Shown here piece by piece: positions 50,411 to 58,839 of a stretch of 64,000 bases of DNA. Origin of the DNA: Pseudomonas sp. GM79. GTDB taxonomy: Bacteria > Pseudomonadota > Gammaproteobacteria > Pseudomonadales > Pseudomonadaceae. Each line of letters opens with the position of its first letter. Within the stretch, counting starts at the first letter, position 1. Both the position numbers and the translations under genes were made by a program. The stretch lies in contig NZ_AKJE01000078.1 of NCBI RefSeq assembly GCF_000282495.1, positions 1 to 64,000 of the forward strand, read 5' to 3'. The notes under the pieces are model-generated. The model was not told the origin of the DNA, made no database searches, and worked only from the letters and a program-made list of their open reading frames with translations.

Positions 50411-51112
50411 ATGAAGCATGACTTCGATTTGGCCGCGGTTCTGCAAGGCGAATATGCCGAGCTGATCGTCAAGGGCATCGAAATAACTCTACAACTGGCG
50501 CTGTTCGCCTGGCTGCTGGCGATGGCCCTGGCTCTGTTGCTGGTGACCGTGCGCCTGACCGGTAACAAGCTCGCTGATCGTCTGGTGGCGGGTTACGTGT
50601 CTTACCATCGCAATGTTCCGACGCTGGTGCAGTTGATGCTCTGGTACTTCGGTGTGCCGACCTTGCTGAGCGAATCCACGCAACTCTGGCTGGCGAACTA
50701 CAGCACCGAATACCTGTTCTCGGTGATTGCGCTGGGGCTGTGTCAGGCGGCGTATTTCTGTGAAGACATCCGCAGTGGCCTGCGCGCCATACCGGCGGGG
50801 CAGACCGAAGCCTCCCGGGCGCTGGGGTTGGGGTATGTACGTTCGATGCGCTATGTGATCCTGCCGCAGGGCGTGCGTAATTGCCTGCCGTCGCTGATCA
50901 ACCACACCGTGCTGTTGTTCAAGAACACCAGCCTGGCGATGGCCATCGGCGTGGTCGAGCTGACCTACGCCACCCGCGAAGTTGAGAACTACACCTTCCG
51001 CACGTTCGAGTCCTACCTGGTCGCCACGGTGTTCTACCTGGTCTTTTCACTGCTGTTGATGGGGCTCGGCGCGCTGTTGGCGCGACGCTTCAACAAAGCG
51101 CTGGCGAGGTAG
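50411..51112 (+). CDS. Polar amino acid ABC transporter permease (HisM type), first of pair
   Basis: 233 residues from the ATG at 50411. The EAA loop is EASRALGLGYVRSMRYVILPQ near residue 137, the site that contacts the ATPase. Start region: GEYAELIVKGIEITLQLALF. Three to five membrane segments. The spacing and composition match the HisQ/HisM family that forms heterodimers. The second permease begins 6 bases after its stop. Confidence 0.92.
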   Translation: MKHDFDLAAVLQGEYAELIVKGIEITLQLALFAWLLAMALALLLVTVRLTGNKLADRLVAGYVSYHRNVPTLVQLMLWYFGVPTLLSESTQLWLANYSTEYLFSVIALGLCQAAYFCEDIRSGLRAIPAGQTEASRALGLGYVRSMRYVILPQGVRNCLPSLINHTVLLFKNTSLAMAIGVVELTYATREVENYTFRTFESYLVATVFYLVFSLLLMGLGALLARRFNKALAR

Positions 51113-51118
51113 GCGGCG

Positions 51119-51862
51119 ATGTTCGATCTTTTCTCGATTGTGCAGCAGAACTGGACCCTGTTTCTGATCGGCCAGTACCCGCACGGCCCTCTGGGCGGGT
51201 TGGCGAGTACGTTGATTCTGGCGGCATTGGCGCTGTTGCTGGCGTTCCCTTTCGGCTTGCTGCTGGCGTTGGCTCGGGTGTCGCCGTGGACCGGACTGCG
51301 CTGGGCTGCCACGGTCTGGGTGTATGTGCTGCGGGGCATCCCGCTGCTGATGGTGATCTTCTGGACCTACTTCCTGGTGCCGTTGTTGATCGGCCACAAC
51401 ATAACCGGGTTCGTCACCATGCTCTGCACGTTGGTGATTTACCAGAGCGCCTACCTGTGCGAAATCATTCGCGGCGGCATTCAGGCGCTGCCGTCGGGTC
51501 AGTACGAAGCGTCCCGGGCCTTGGGCCTTGGGTATCTGCGCACGACGATCTGGGTGATCTTGCCGCAAGCGTTGTACAACGCGCTGCCCAGCCTGATCAG
51601 CCAGTTCATCTCGATCATCAAGGAAACCTCCCTGGGTTATGTGATCAACGTCCAGGAAGTGACCTTCGCCGCCAACCAGGTCAACAACCAACTGCTGACC
51701 AAGCCGTTCCAGGTGTTTTTCATCCTGGCGATCATCTACTACCTGCTCTGTTTCGGCCTGACCCATCTGGCCGGCTGGGTGGAACGCCGCATCGCTCGCA
51801 AGCGTCTGGGCAACGGCGGCACGGCCGTGGCTGCCGACCCCTTGCTGGCCATTGATAATTGA
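51119..51862 (+). CDS. Polar amino acid ABC transporter permease (HisM type), second of pair
   Basis: 247 residues. EAA loop EASRALGLGYLRTTIWVILP with several membrane segments (LASTLILAALALLLAFPFGL, LLMVIFWTYFLVPLLIG). Starts 6 bases after the first permease and ends 14 bases before the ATPase gene start. Together with the first it builds the translocation channel in the inner membrane. Confidence 0.92.
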   Translation: MFDLFSIVQQNWTLFLIGQYPHGPLGGLASTLILAALALLLAFPFGLLLALARVSPWTGLRWAATVWVYVLRGIPLLMVIFWTYFLVPLLIGHNITGFVTMLCTLVIYQSAYLCEIIRGGIQALPSGQYEASRALGLGYLRTTIWVILPQALYNALPSLISQFISIIKETSLGYVINVQEVTFAANQVNNQLLTKPFQVFFILAIIYYLLCFGLTHLAGWVERRIARKRLGNGGTAVAADPLLAIDN

Positions 51863-51876
51863 AGAGGGTTGCGTCC

Positions 51877-52614
51877 ATGCATCCAATGATCATGTTTTCG
51901 AACATCAACAAGTGGTACGGCGAGTACCACGCACTGACTGACATCACCGCCGAAGTGAAACACGGTGAAGTGGTGGTGTTGTGCGGCCCGTCCGGTTCCG
52001 GAAAATCGACGCTGATCCGCACGGTCAATCGCCTGGAAGACATCCAGAAAGGCCAGATCCTGTTCGACGGCCAGGATGTTCACGGCACTGACGCTCACAT
52101 CAATCGACTGCGCAGCCGGGTGGGTTTCGTGTTCCAGAGCTTCAATCTTTTTCCGCACCTGTCGGTGCTGGAAAACATCACCCTGGCGCCCAGCAAAATC
52201 CGCAACCTGAAAGGCTCGGCCGCCAAGCAGCAAGCCATGCAATTGCTGGATCGGGTTGGCCTGGCCCACAAGGCCGGGGCCTATCCGGCGCAGTTGTCCG
52301 GCGGTCAGCAGCAACGGGTGGCGATTGCCCGGGCGCTGGCGATGGAGCCGCCAGTGATGTTGTTCGATGAACCCACCAGTGCCCTTGACCCGGAAATGGT
52401 CGGTGAAGTGCTGAGTGTGATGAAAGGCTTGGCCAAGGAGGGCATGACCATGATGTGCGTGACCCACGAGATGAACTTTGCCCGTGAAGTCGCCGACACC
52501 ATCTGGTTTATGGACGCGGGTCAGATTCTGGAAAAGAGCACGCCCGAGAATTTCTTCAGCCAGCCGACGCATCCACGCGCACAACGTTTTATCGCCGATT
52601 TGCGCGCTCACTGA
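51877..52614 (+). CDS. Polar amino acid ABC transporter ATP-binding protein (GlnQ/HisP type)
   Basis: 245 residues from the ATG at 51877 (GAAGAGGG about 9 bases before it); the longer frame to 51859 is less likely. Walker A GPSGSGKST near residue 37, Q-loop FVFQSFNLFPHLSVLENI, signature LSGGQQQRVAIARALAM, Walker B MLFDEPTSALDP, and the H-loop CVTHEMNFA. All catalytic residues present. It energises the two upstream permeases. Confidence 0.94.
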   Translation: MHPMIMFSNINKWYGEYHALTDITAEVKHGEVVVLCGPSGSGKSTLIRTVNRLEDIQKGQILFDGQDVHGTDAHINRLRSRVGFVFQSFNLFPHLSVLENITLAPSKIRNLKGSAAKQQAMQLLDRVGLAHKAGAYPAQLSGGQQQRVAIARALAMEPPVMLFDEPTSALDPEMVGEVLSVMKGLAKEGMTMMCVTHEMNFAREVADTIWFMDAGQILEKSTPENFFSQPTHPRAQRFIADLRAH

Positions 52615-52670
52615 GTCGCAACGGTTTTGCTTCTTCTGCCATCCGACTTTCCAATCCCAGGAGTTTTTTC

Positions 52671-53504
52671 ATGCGTATGAAGTATCTGTTTGTCTCGCTG
52701 GCGTTAGGTCCTTTGGCTGTTGCGGTCGCGCAGGCCGATCAATTGAGCGACATCATGGCCAGGAAGTCGTTGAGCTGTGGGGTGTACGCCGACGTGCCAC
52801 CGTTCTCCGCCCCGGATCCGAAAACCCGCGAATTGGTCGGGATGGACGTCGATTTGTGCAAGGCCTTGGCCAAGACCATGGGCGTGGAACTGGAGCTCAA
52901 GCCGCTGTCCGTCGAAGCACGGATTCCTGAAGTGAAAATGGGGCGCGTCGACGTGATTTTCGCCAACCTGGCCTACACCAAGACCCGGGCGGACCAGATC
53001 CAGTTCAGTGATCCGTACTACATCGCCAAGGAAACCCTGGTGGTGCGTGCCGCCAACGCTGAGCAGCCGAAAAGCTTCTTCAAGGACAAGCGCATCAGTT
53101 CCACCAAAGGCTCCACGTCCGAGCAGTCGATCAGAATGGCCGGGGCCACGCCGGTGACATTCCAGGACACCGGCTCGGCCTACATGGCCTTGCAACAGAA
53201 CAAGGTCGTGGGTCTGGTAACCAACACCATGACGGCCTTGAAGTTGGTCAATCAAGCCAAGGCTAGTGGTGTCGAATTGGCACTCGCCAAGGAACCGATG
53301 GCGCTCGAACCGATTGGCGCGGGCATGCGCAGGGATGAGCCGGCGTTCCTCGCCAAGGTCAACGAATCATTGGCGACGATGGAAAAAGCCGGGGAGATCG
53401 ACGGGATCTGGGATCGCTGGATCGGCCCAAATACCGAGTACAAAATGGTTCGTGAGGACAAAGTACAGAGCCTCAATGACTTGAAGTTCGATCCCCTGCC
53501 TTAG
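52671..53504 (+). CDS. Polar amino acid ABC transporter substrate-binding protein
   Basis: 277 residues from the ATG at 52671 (an ATG two codons later is possible). Signal peptide MRMKYLFVSLALGPLAVAVA, cleavage after AQA near residue 22. Family 3 binding protein features: LSCGVYADVPPFSAPDPKTR, LVGMDVDLCKALAKTMGVEL, RVDVIFANLAYTKTRADQIQ, FSDPYYIAKETLVV. Ligand specificity cannot be read, but a polar or acidic amino acid or an analogue such as a lactam is likely given the pxp genes. Completes a standard four-gene transporter. Confidence 0.92.
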   Translation: MRMKYLFVSLALGPLAVAVAQADQLSDIMARKSLSCGVYADVPPFSAPDPKTRELVGMDVDLCKALAKTMGVELELKPLSVEARIPEVKMGRVDVIFANLAYTKTRADQIQFSDPYYIAKETLVVRAANAEQPKSFFKDKRISSTKGSTSEQSIRMAGATPVTFQDTGSAYMALQQNKVVGLVTNTMTALKLVNQAKASGVELALAKEPMALEPIGAGMRRDEPAFLAKVNESLATMEKAGEIDGIWDRWIGPNTEYKMVREDKVQSLNDLKFDPLP

Positions 53505-53525
53505 ATCTCATACACCGCGGTGGAC

Positions 53526-53551
53526 GGGTTTTTCGAGACCCGTTTTGCGCT
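53526..53551. terminator. Terminator after the ABC transporter operon
   Basis: ACGGGT-N8-ACCCGT followed by TTTGCG, about 20 bases past the stop of the binding protein gene. Confidence 0.6.
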
Positions 53552-53623
53552 CTCTCGGCAGCGGGTTCCCGCACGGCGTCAGTTGACCCGCCGCAAGAGG
53601 GAGGCGGTGCAGTCTCGTCCCAT

Positions 53624-54547
53624 TCAAGGGTTAAGGAAGTCCTGATAGTTGGCCTTGGTAATCAGCTGATAGGGAATGGTCAACTGTGCCGTATAGGGTT
53701 CTTTCCTGATCATCTTCAGTGCAAGGTCGATCGACCCGATGGCCTGGCCTTTGTTGTCCTGGTAAACGGTCACCAGCAGTTGATCCTTCTTGATCGCGTC
53801 CAGGCCAGCGGGCCCGCCGTCGCTGCCACCGACCAGGATGTCCTTGCCTGAGCGCATGCCTGCCTGGTTGATGGCCATCGCCGCGCCGATCGCCATTTCA
53901 TCGGCGTTGGCGGCCACGGCATCGATTTTCTTGCCCGAGACGATCCAGTTGTTCATCAGGTCCATGGCCTTGCTGCGCTGCCACTCGGCGCTTTGTTCTT
54001 CAACCACGTGGATATCCGGATAGCTTTTGAGCACTTCCTTCACCCCTTGAGTGCGGTTGTGGGTGGCGTTGTTGGAGAGCAGACCGAGCATGATCGCCAG
54101 ATTGCCTTTGCCACCCATTTTTTCCGCCAGGTAGCGCATTTGCATTTCGCCGGCCTTGATCTCGTCCGAGCCCACGTAGCCGACACCCGGCGGCAGTTCG
54201 GCCTGATCGGGGCGGCGGTTGACGTAGACCAGCGGCACGTGGGCACCTTGCGCGTCGGCCGTCATCTTTTGCGTGGCGGCGGTGTCCACCGGGTTGACGA
54301 TGATCGCGTCCATGCCCTGGGCAGTGAAGTTCTGCACTTGGTTGAGCTGGCGCACCACATCGCCTTGGGCGTCTTCGAATTGCAGAGTCACCCCCGGCAG
54401 ATCCTTGGCGTGGGCGGCCATGTAGTCGCGCATTTGCGCCAGGAACACATCGTCTACCTGGGCGATGCTGACGCCGATGCGGATATCGGCGAGTGCCAAG
54501 GGGGTGAAGAGGGCGGCGAAGAGGTAGGTCAGGAGTCGTTTTTTCAT
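53624..54547 (-). CDS. Sugar-type (RbsB family) ABC substrate-binding protein, no transporter alongside
   Basis: 307 residues. Signal peptide MKKRLLTYLFAALFTPLALA, cleavage after residue 20. Periplasmic binding protein type I features: IRIGVSIAQVDDVFLAQMRD, GMDAIIVNPVDTAATQKM, VGSDEIKAGEMQMRYLAEKM, AVAANADEMAIGAAMAIN. The family binds ribose, inositol, xylose and related polyols. It is the last gene of a leftward trio with PhyH and SDR genes, 48 bases after the PhyH stop, and no permease or ATPase gene is nearby, so it is an orphan component. Confidence 0.9.
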   Translation of the reverse strand: MKKRLLTYLFAALFTPLALADIRIGVSIAQVDDVFLAQMRDYMAAHAKDLPGVTLQFEDAQGDVVRQLNQVQNFTAQGMDAIIVNPVDTAATQKMTADAQGAHVPLVYVNRRPDQAELPPGVGYVGSDEIKAGEMQMRYLAEKMGGKGNLAIMLGLLSNNATHNRTQGVKEVLKSYPDIHVVEEQSAEWQRSKAMDLMNNWIVSGKKIDAVAANADEMAIGAAMAINQAGMRSGKDILVGGSDGGPAGLDAIKKDQLLVTVYQDNKGQAIGSIDLALKMIRKEPYTAQLTIPYQLITKANYQDFLNP

Positions 54548-54595
54548 GGTTTCAGTCCGGTTTTGTTGTTGTTTTTGAACACGTTTGAAATTGGC

Positions 54596-55750
54596 TCATG
54601 CCTGGCGCTTGGCGCTCATCTGCGTTACGCGCTCGGCAAAGGTCGCGTAGGTCCAGCGTTCCGTCAGCGCTTGCAGCATGAGTTGCTGCCCGGTCTGCGG
54701 GGCCAGGCCGTGCAGGGGCGGATCGGTGTCCAGGTTGGTGGGAAAGGCGTAGCCGTCGGCGGTGCAGGCAATCACAGCGTCCAGCTCTTGCGCGTCCAGT
54801 ACCTGATCCGCCAGCCGCTGCAGCAGGCAGGGGTAGAGCGCCAACATCATGCGTTCGCGGTCCACGGTTTCCATGGGCTTGCCGAATGCCGAGGAGATTT
54901 GCAACAGGTTGGCCATGCGCTGGCGATCCGGCGTGTGATTGGTGCCGGCAGCGTGAAACAGCGCCGGGTTGAAGAACAGCAGGTCGCCCTTGTTCAACGG
55001 CAGCTGTACGGCGTGATGCTGGAAGTAGTCGATGAATTCGGCGCGGCGCCAGGCCAGGTAACCCAGCGCGTATTGCTGGGAAAACGGCAACAGCAGGGTG
55101 GGTCCGGATTCCAGCGGCATATCGGAGTGGGCCACGGCCCCTTGCAATGTCAGGTACTGCGACAGCGCATGCAGGGGCAACGGGAAGCGCTCGACCACGT
55201 CCTCTGTCTGGAAACCCAAGTGATAGTCACGATGGGGCTGTTGCGCCTGGCCGCCCGGGTGCACCACGTTGACCTGTGCCGTGATTTGAAAGCCGGGGCC
55301 CAACCAGGCCTCGGCAATCAGCGCCAGTAGCGGGTTGGCGTAGTACTCGACAAAAGACGACGGCGATTGCAGCGCCGCTTTTTGCAACGAATTCCAGATG
55401 CGCCCGTTGCTGCCGGCCTTGGCGAAGTGATCGGCGGTGAGGCCCTGGGCGGCTTCCTTGGCGAAGATTGCTTCGAACACCTGACTGTGGCGATCGACCA
55501 CGCCCAGGTCTGCATAGCCCTGGCGTACAACCATGACCCCGGGGCCGTCGCGAAACAGTCGGTGCAACTCGCTCTGCACCTCTGCGCGATTGCCATCGCG
55601 CAAGGTCTGCGCGTGATAGATCGGCACATTGTTTTGTACGTCGCTGCAGTGGGCATAGTCCTCGGCTTTGACCTGTTGTTCGCAGAGTCTGGCGAAGTCC
55701 TGCAACTGCACTGAATCGGCACCCACAAACGCTGACAGCGGCTGATTCAT
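54596..55750 (-). CDS. PhyH-family Fe(II)/2-oxoglutarate-dependent dioxygenase
   Basis: 384 residues. The iron site is readable: H-x-D in QQPHRDYHLGFQTEDVVERF near residue 194, and the distal His and 2-oxoglutarate Arg in LFFNPALFHAAGTNHTPDRQ followed by RMANLL. Phytanoyl-CoA dioxygenase family members hydroxylate varied small molecules. The start overlaps the SDR stop by four bases, so the two are probably coupled in expression. A hydroxylation followed by SDR oxidation of a polyol-like compound is a reasonable guess, not demonstrated. Confidence 0.85.
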   Translation of the reverse strand: MNQPLSAFVGADSVQLQDFARLCEQQVKAEDYAHCSDVQNNVPIYHAQTLRDGNRAEVQSELHRLFRDGPGVMVVRQGYADLGVVDRHSQVFEAIFAKEAAQGLTADHFAKAGSNGRIWNSLQKAALQSPSSFVEYYANPLLALIAEAWLGPGFQITAQVNVVHPGGQAQQPHRDYHLGFQTEDVVERFPLPLHALSQYLTLQGAVAHSDMPLESGPTLLLPFSQQYALGYLAWRRAEFIDYFQHHAVQLPLNKGDLLFFNPALFHAAGTNHTPDRQRMANLLQISSAFGKPMETVDRERMMLALYPCLLQRLADQVLDAQELDAVIACTADGYAFPTNLDTDPPLHGLAPQTGQQLMLQALTERWTYATFAERVTQMSAKRQA

Positions 55751-56595
55751 AGCGCGTCTCCCGTCAGGCTCAGCGGGTTGGCGGGCCGTGGGGCGGTGTC
55801 GTCGCCGCAGCCGATCACGCCTTGTTCCAGGTCGATGACGGTGCCGGTCATCATTCCCGATTCGCGCGACAGCAGGAACGCAACGCTCTGCGCCACTTCC
55901 TCGGGTTTGAGCAGGCGACCAAAAGGTTGCGCGCGCTCGACAGTCGCCAGCCAGCCATCCTCGGCACCATGGTAGCGGCGCTGGATCTCGTCTTCATGGG
56001 GCGTGTCCATCCAGCCGATGTTCAGGCCGTTGACCCGGATGCGGTTGTGCAGGGCGCTGAAGGCCACGTTTTTGGTCAGGATCGCCAGGGCACCCTTGGA
56101 CGCCGAGTAAGCGGTCAGATACGCCGGCCCACCGTGGCTGACGATGCTTTGGATGTTGACGATGGCGCCTTCCACGCCTTGGCTGATCATCAGTTTCAGC
56201 GCTTCCTGCATGAGGAAGAACGGTGCTCGCACGTTGACCGCGAACAGGCGATCGAACAGTTCAGGGGAGGTGTCGAGGATGGTGCCGCGGTCCGACATGC
56301 CGGCGCAGTTGACTAGCCCATGGAGGGTGCCGAAGCGGGTGCGGGCGGCGTCGATCACTGCACGGCAATCCTCGACTCGCTCCAGGTCGGCCTCGACGAA
56401 AAATGCCTGGCAATCGAGTTCCGCCAACTGGCGCACCTGGGCCTGGCCCTGGTCTGCGCGGCGCCCGCAAATGATCAGACCGGCGGCGCCCCGGCGCGCC
56501 AGAGTGTGGGCGACCGCTGCACCGAGGCCTTGGGTGCTTCCGGTGACGACAAAGTACTGGTCACGGAACGAGGTAGTGAGGTCGGTTTGAGGCAT
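55747..56595 (-). CDS. Short-chain dehydrogenase/reductase
   Basis: 282 residues. TGSTQGLGAAVAHTLARRG in the cofactor site, NCAGMSDRGTI, catalytic Ser in NIQSIVSHGG and Y-x-x-x-K in TAYSASKGALAILTKN. AGGAG precedes the ATG. First gene of the leftward trio, divergent from the LacI gene. The C-terminal end is extended by about 20 residues (GCGDDTAPRPANPLSL) relative to typical classical SDRs. Confidence 0.87.
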   Translation of the reverse strand: MPQTDLTTSFRDQYFVVTGSTQGLGAAVAHTLARRGAAGLIICGRRADQGQAQVRQLAELDCQAFFVEADLERVEDCRAVIDAARTRFGTLHGLVNCAGMSDRGTILDTSPELFDRLFAVNVRAPFFLMQEALKLMISQGVEGAIVNIQSIVSHGGPAYLTAYSASKGALAILTKNVAFSALHNRIRVNGLNIGWMDTPHEDEIQRRYHGAEDGWLATVERAQPFGRLLKPEEVAQSVAFLLSRESGMMTGTVIDLEQGVIGCGDDTAPRPANPLSLTGDAL

Positions 56596-56679
56596 GTGGT
56601 TCTCCTGGCTTCTTGTTGTTATGAGCGTTGTTGTCCTTGCGCCGGCTCGACGCCTGGCGAAACTGAGACTAGCATTGGC

Positions 56680-56720
56680 AAAACCTCAGTAATGCCCAAA
56701 AAAACCTCAAGAAAACCTCA
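56680..56720. promoter_or_regulatory. Three AAAACCTCA direct repeats in the LacI divergent region
   Basis: AAAACCTCA at 56680-56688, 56701-56709 and 56712-56720. The spacings of 21 and 11 bases place the copies on nearly the same face of the helix. They end 11 bases before the LacI gene start. Confidence 0.55.
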
Positions 56721-56731
56721 GGCTTAAAACG

Positions 56732-57757
56732 ATGCTCGAACGTGCCAAACACTTTTCCATCAAGCAGATCGCCACCCAGGCGGGCGTCAGCAAGGCGACG
56801 GTCGATCGCGTGCTGCACCAGCGCGGCAGCGTGCATTACCAGACCCACCGCCGCATCGAGCAGGCCCTGAACGAATTGGAGGCTCAGGAAAAGAATGGGC
56901 TGGCGGCAGGGCGTACGTTCCATGTCGACGTGATCATGCACACGCCGCAACGCTTCAGTGCGGCGGTGCAGGCGGCGATGACCGCGCAATTGAGCAGCCT
57001 GGCGCCGTTTCGCATCGCGCCGCGGTTTCACCTGTTTGAAGAAATCGAGCCACAGGCGATGCATGACCAGTTACTGCGCTGCGCAAGTACCGGCAGCCAG
57101 GGCGTGGTGCTCAAGGCCGCCGACGAGCCGGCGGTAAACCGGGCGATCAAGCAATTGGCCGCGGCTGGTATTCCGGTAGTCACGCTGGTCACGGACCTGC
57201 CGCACAGCGAGCGCATCGGCTATGTCGGCATGGACAACCGCACAGCCGGGCAGACCGCCGCGTACCTGCTGTCGCGGTGGCTGGCGCCACAGCCGCAGGA
57301 CGTCGCCGTGGTGATCGGCAGTGAGCTGTTTCGCGGTGAAGAAGAGCGAGAGATGGGTTTTCGCATGTGGCTGCGCAGCCGTGCCGCCCATTTGCGAGTA
57401 ATGGATATCAGCGGTGGCTACGGGGTTTACGATCGCACCTTCGAGCGCGTGATCGAGGCGCTGAAACAGCACCCCGATCTCAAGGCGGTCTACAGCGTGG
57501 GCGGGGGCAACCGGGCGATTGTCGACGCGTTCGCCGCACTGAATCGGCCGCTTGAGGTGTTTATCGGCCACGACCTCGACGAGGAAAACCGGCAGCTACT
57601 GGCCGAGGAAAAAATCGCCGCGATCATCGATCACAATCTGCAGATCGATGCTCGCCACGTGTTCCTGCATATCCTGCAATTTCATCGCCTGTGGAAGGCC
57701 GGGCCGATTGCATCTTCACAAGTGCAGATCGTCACGCCGTTCAATCTGCCTTACTGA
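56732..57757 (+). CDS. LacI-family transcriptional regulator
   Basis: 341 residues. N-terminal helix-turn-helix and hinge: FSIKQIATQAGVSKATVDRV then LHQRGSVHYQTHRRIEQAL. The rest is a periplasmic-binding-protein-like domain with VVTLVTDLPHSERIGYVGMD and VGGGNRAIVDAFAALN. Divergent from the SDR-PhyH-binding protein genes across 136 bases; its ligand is probably a sugar or polyol related to theirs. Its stop is 11 bases from the convergent maleylacetate reductase gene. Confidence 0.9.
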   Translation: MLERAKHFSIKQIATQAGVSKATVDRVLHQRGSVHYQTHRRIEQALNELEAQEKNGLAAGRTFHVDVIMHTPQRFSAAVQAAMTAQLSSLAPFRIAPRFHLFEEIEPQAMHDQLLRCASTGSQGVVLKAADEPAVNRAIKQLAAAGIPVVTLVTDLPHSERIGYVGMDNRTAGQTAAYLLSRWLAPQPQDVAVVIGSELFRGEEEREMGFRMWLRSRAAHLRVMDISGGYGVYDRTFERVIEALKQHPDLKAVYSVGGGNRAIVDAFAALNRPLEVFIGHDLDEENRQLLAEEKIAAIIDHNLQIDARHVFLHILQFHRLWKAGPIASSQVQIVTPFNLPY

Positions 57758-57767
57758 CTCATCCTGT

Positions 57768-58835
57768 TTATGCCGGGCGAACGCCCTCGTACGCATCTTG
57801 CAGCAGCTGCCGGATGGCCTTTGCTTCAATCGGTCGAGGGTTCCAGTAGGGGTTGGACAAGGCAATGTCCGTCGCTCGATCGAGGTCGGCCTCGGTCAAG
57901 CCCAGGTCCTTCAGCCGGGTCGGTGCGCCCAGTGAGCTGGACAGGTCGAACAGTGCCGCCGCCGGGCTGCAATCCTCAACGTTCAACGCTCGGCAAATGC
58001 GCGACAAGGCCGGAGCGGCAGACTGGTTGTAGGCAATAGCATGCGGCAACACGATGGTATGGGTCTGAGCATGGGGCAAGTTGAAACTGCCGCCCAGGGT
58101 GTGGCAAAGCTTGTGATGCAACGCCATGCCGACGTTGCCGAGCACGGTACCGCAGAGCCAGGCGCCATACAGGCAGTCATCGCGGGCGTCGAGATCGCCC
58201 GGGTTTTGACGGATGGTTTTCATGCCGGCGGCAAGCGCCCGAATGCCTTCCTCGGCCATCAGCGACATCACCGGGTTTCCGTCCTGGGCATACAAGCCTT
58301 CGGCGGCGTGGGCAATGGCGTTCATGCCGCTGGTGATGGACATGTCGACGGGCAGGCTGACGGTCAGTTCCGAGTCGTAGATCACGGTTTTTGGAAGCAC
58401 GCGCGGATCTTTGCCGGTGCGCTTGAGGCCGTTTTCGGTCAGGCCGAATACCGGCGTCATCTCAGAGCCGGCATAAGTGGTAGGAATCGCCAGGATAGGC
58501 AACCCGGAGTCCATCGCGATGGCCTTGCCGAGACCAGTGGTTGAGCCGCCGCCAATGGCCACCGCGCAATCGGCGCCCAGCTTGCGTGCCAGTTCGCGGG
58601 CTTCACGAGCCGTTTCGATGGGCACGTGCATGACGGCTTTGTCGAAAATCTCCGCTGCACGGCTGCCGAGTAATTGGGCAATATTTTCGGCTTGGGGGCG
58701 TTGTTCTGGCGTGCAGAGGACTAGCGCACGCTTGGCGCCCAGTCGATCGATTTCCGCTTCCAACTGTTGCAGCGAACCTTGGCCGAAGATGACGCGCGAT
58801 GGTTGGCCGTTATAAATAAAAGGGGACGTGGGCAT
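57768..58835 (-). CDS. Maleylacetate reductase (iron-containing alcohol dehydrogenase family)
   Basis: 355 residues from the ATG at 58835, with GGAG about 10 bases before it; the longer frame to 58901 overlaps the neighbour and is rejected. Features: FGQGSLQQLEAEIDRLGAKR, the cofactor loop AIGGGSTTGLGKAIAMDSG, PTTYAGSEMTPVFGLTENGL, and ALHHKLCHTLGGSFNLPHAQ THT with the histidines usual for this clade. Reduces maleylacetate to 3-oxoadipate with NAD(P)H, the last step of hydroxyquinol routes. Only 4 bases after the NTF2-like gene; last gene of the trio led by the intradiol dioxygenase homologue. Confidence 0.9.
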   Translation of the reverse strand: MPTSPFIYNGQPSRVIFGQGSLQQLEAEIDRLGAKRALVLCTPEQRPQAENIAQLLGSRAAEIFDKAVMHVPIETAREARELARKLGADCAVAIGGGSTTGLGKAIAMDSGLPILAIPTTYAGSEMTPVFGLTENGLKRTGKDPRVLPKTVIYDSELTVSLPVDMSITSGMNAIAHAAEGLYAQDGNPVMSLMAEEGIRALAAGMKTIRQNPGDLDARDDCLYGAWLCGTVLGNVGMALHHKLCHTLGGSFNLPHAQTHTIVLPHAIAYNQSAAPALSRICRALNVEDCSPAAALFDLSSSLGAPTRLKDLGLTEADLDRATDIALSNPYWNPRPIEAKAIRQLLQDAYEGVRPA

Positions 58836-58839
58836 ATGT

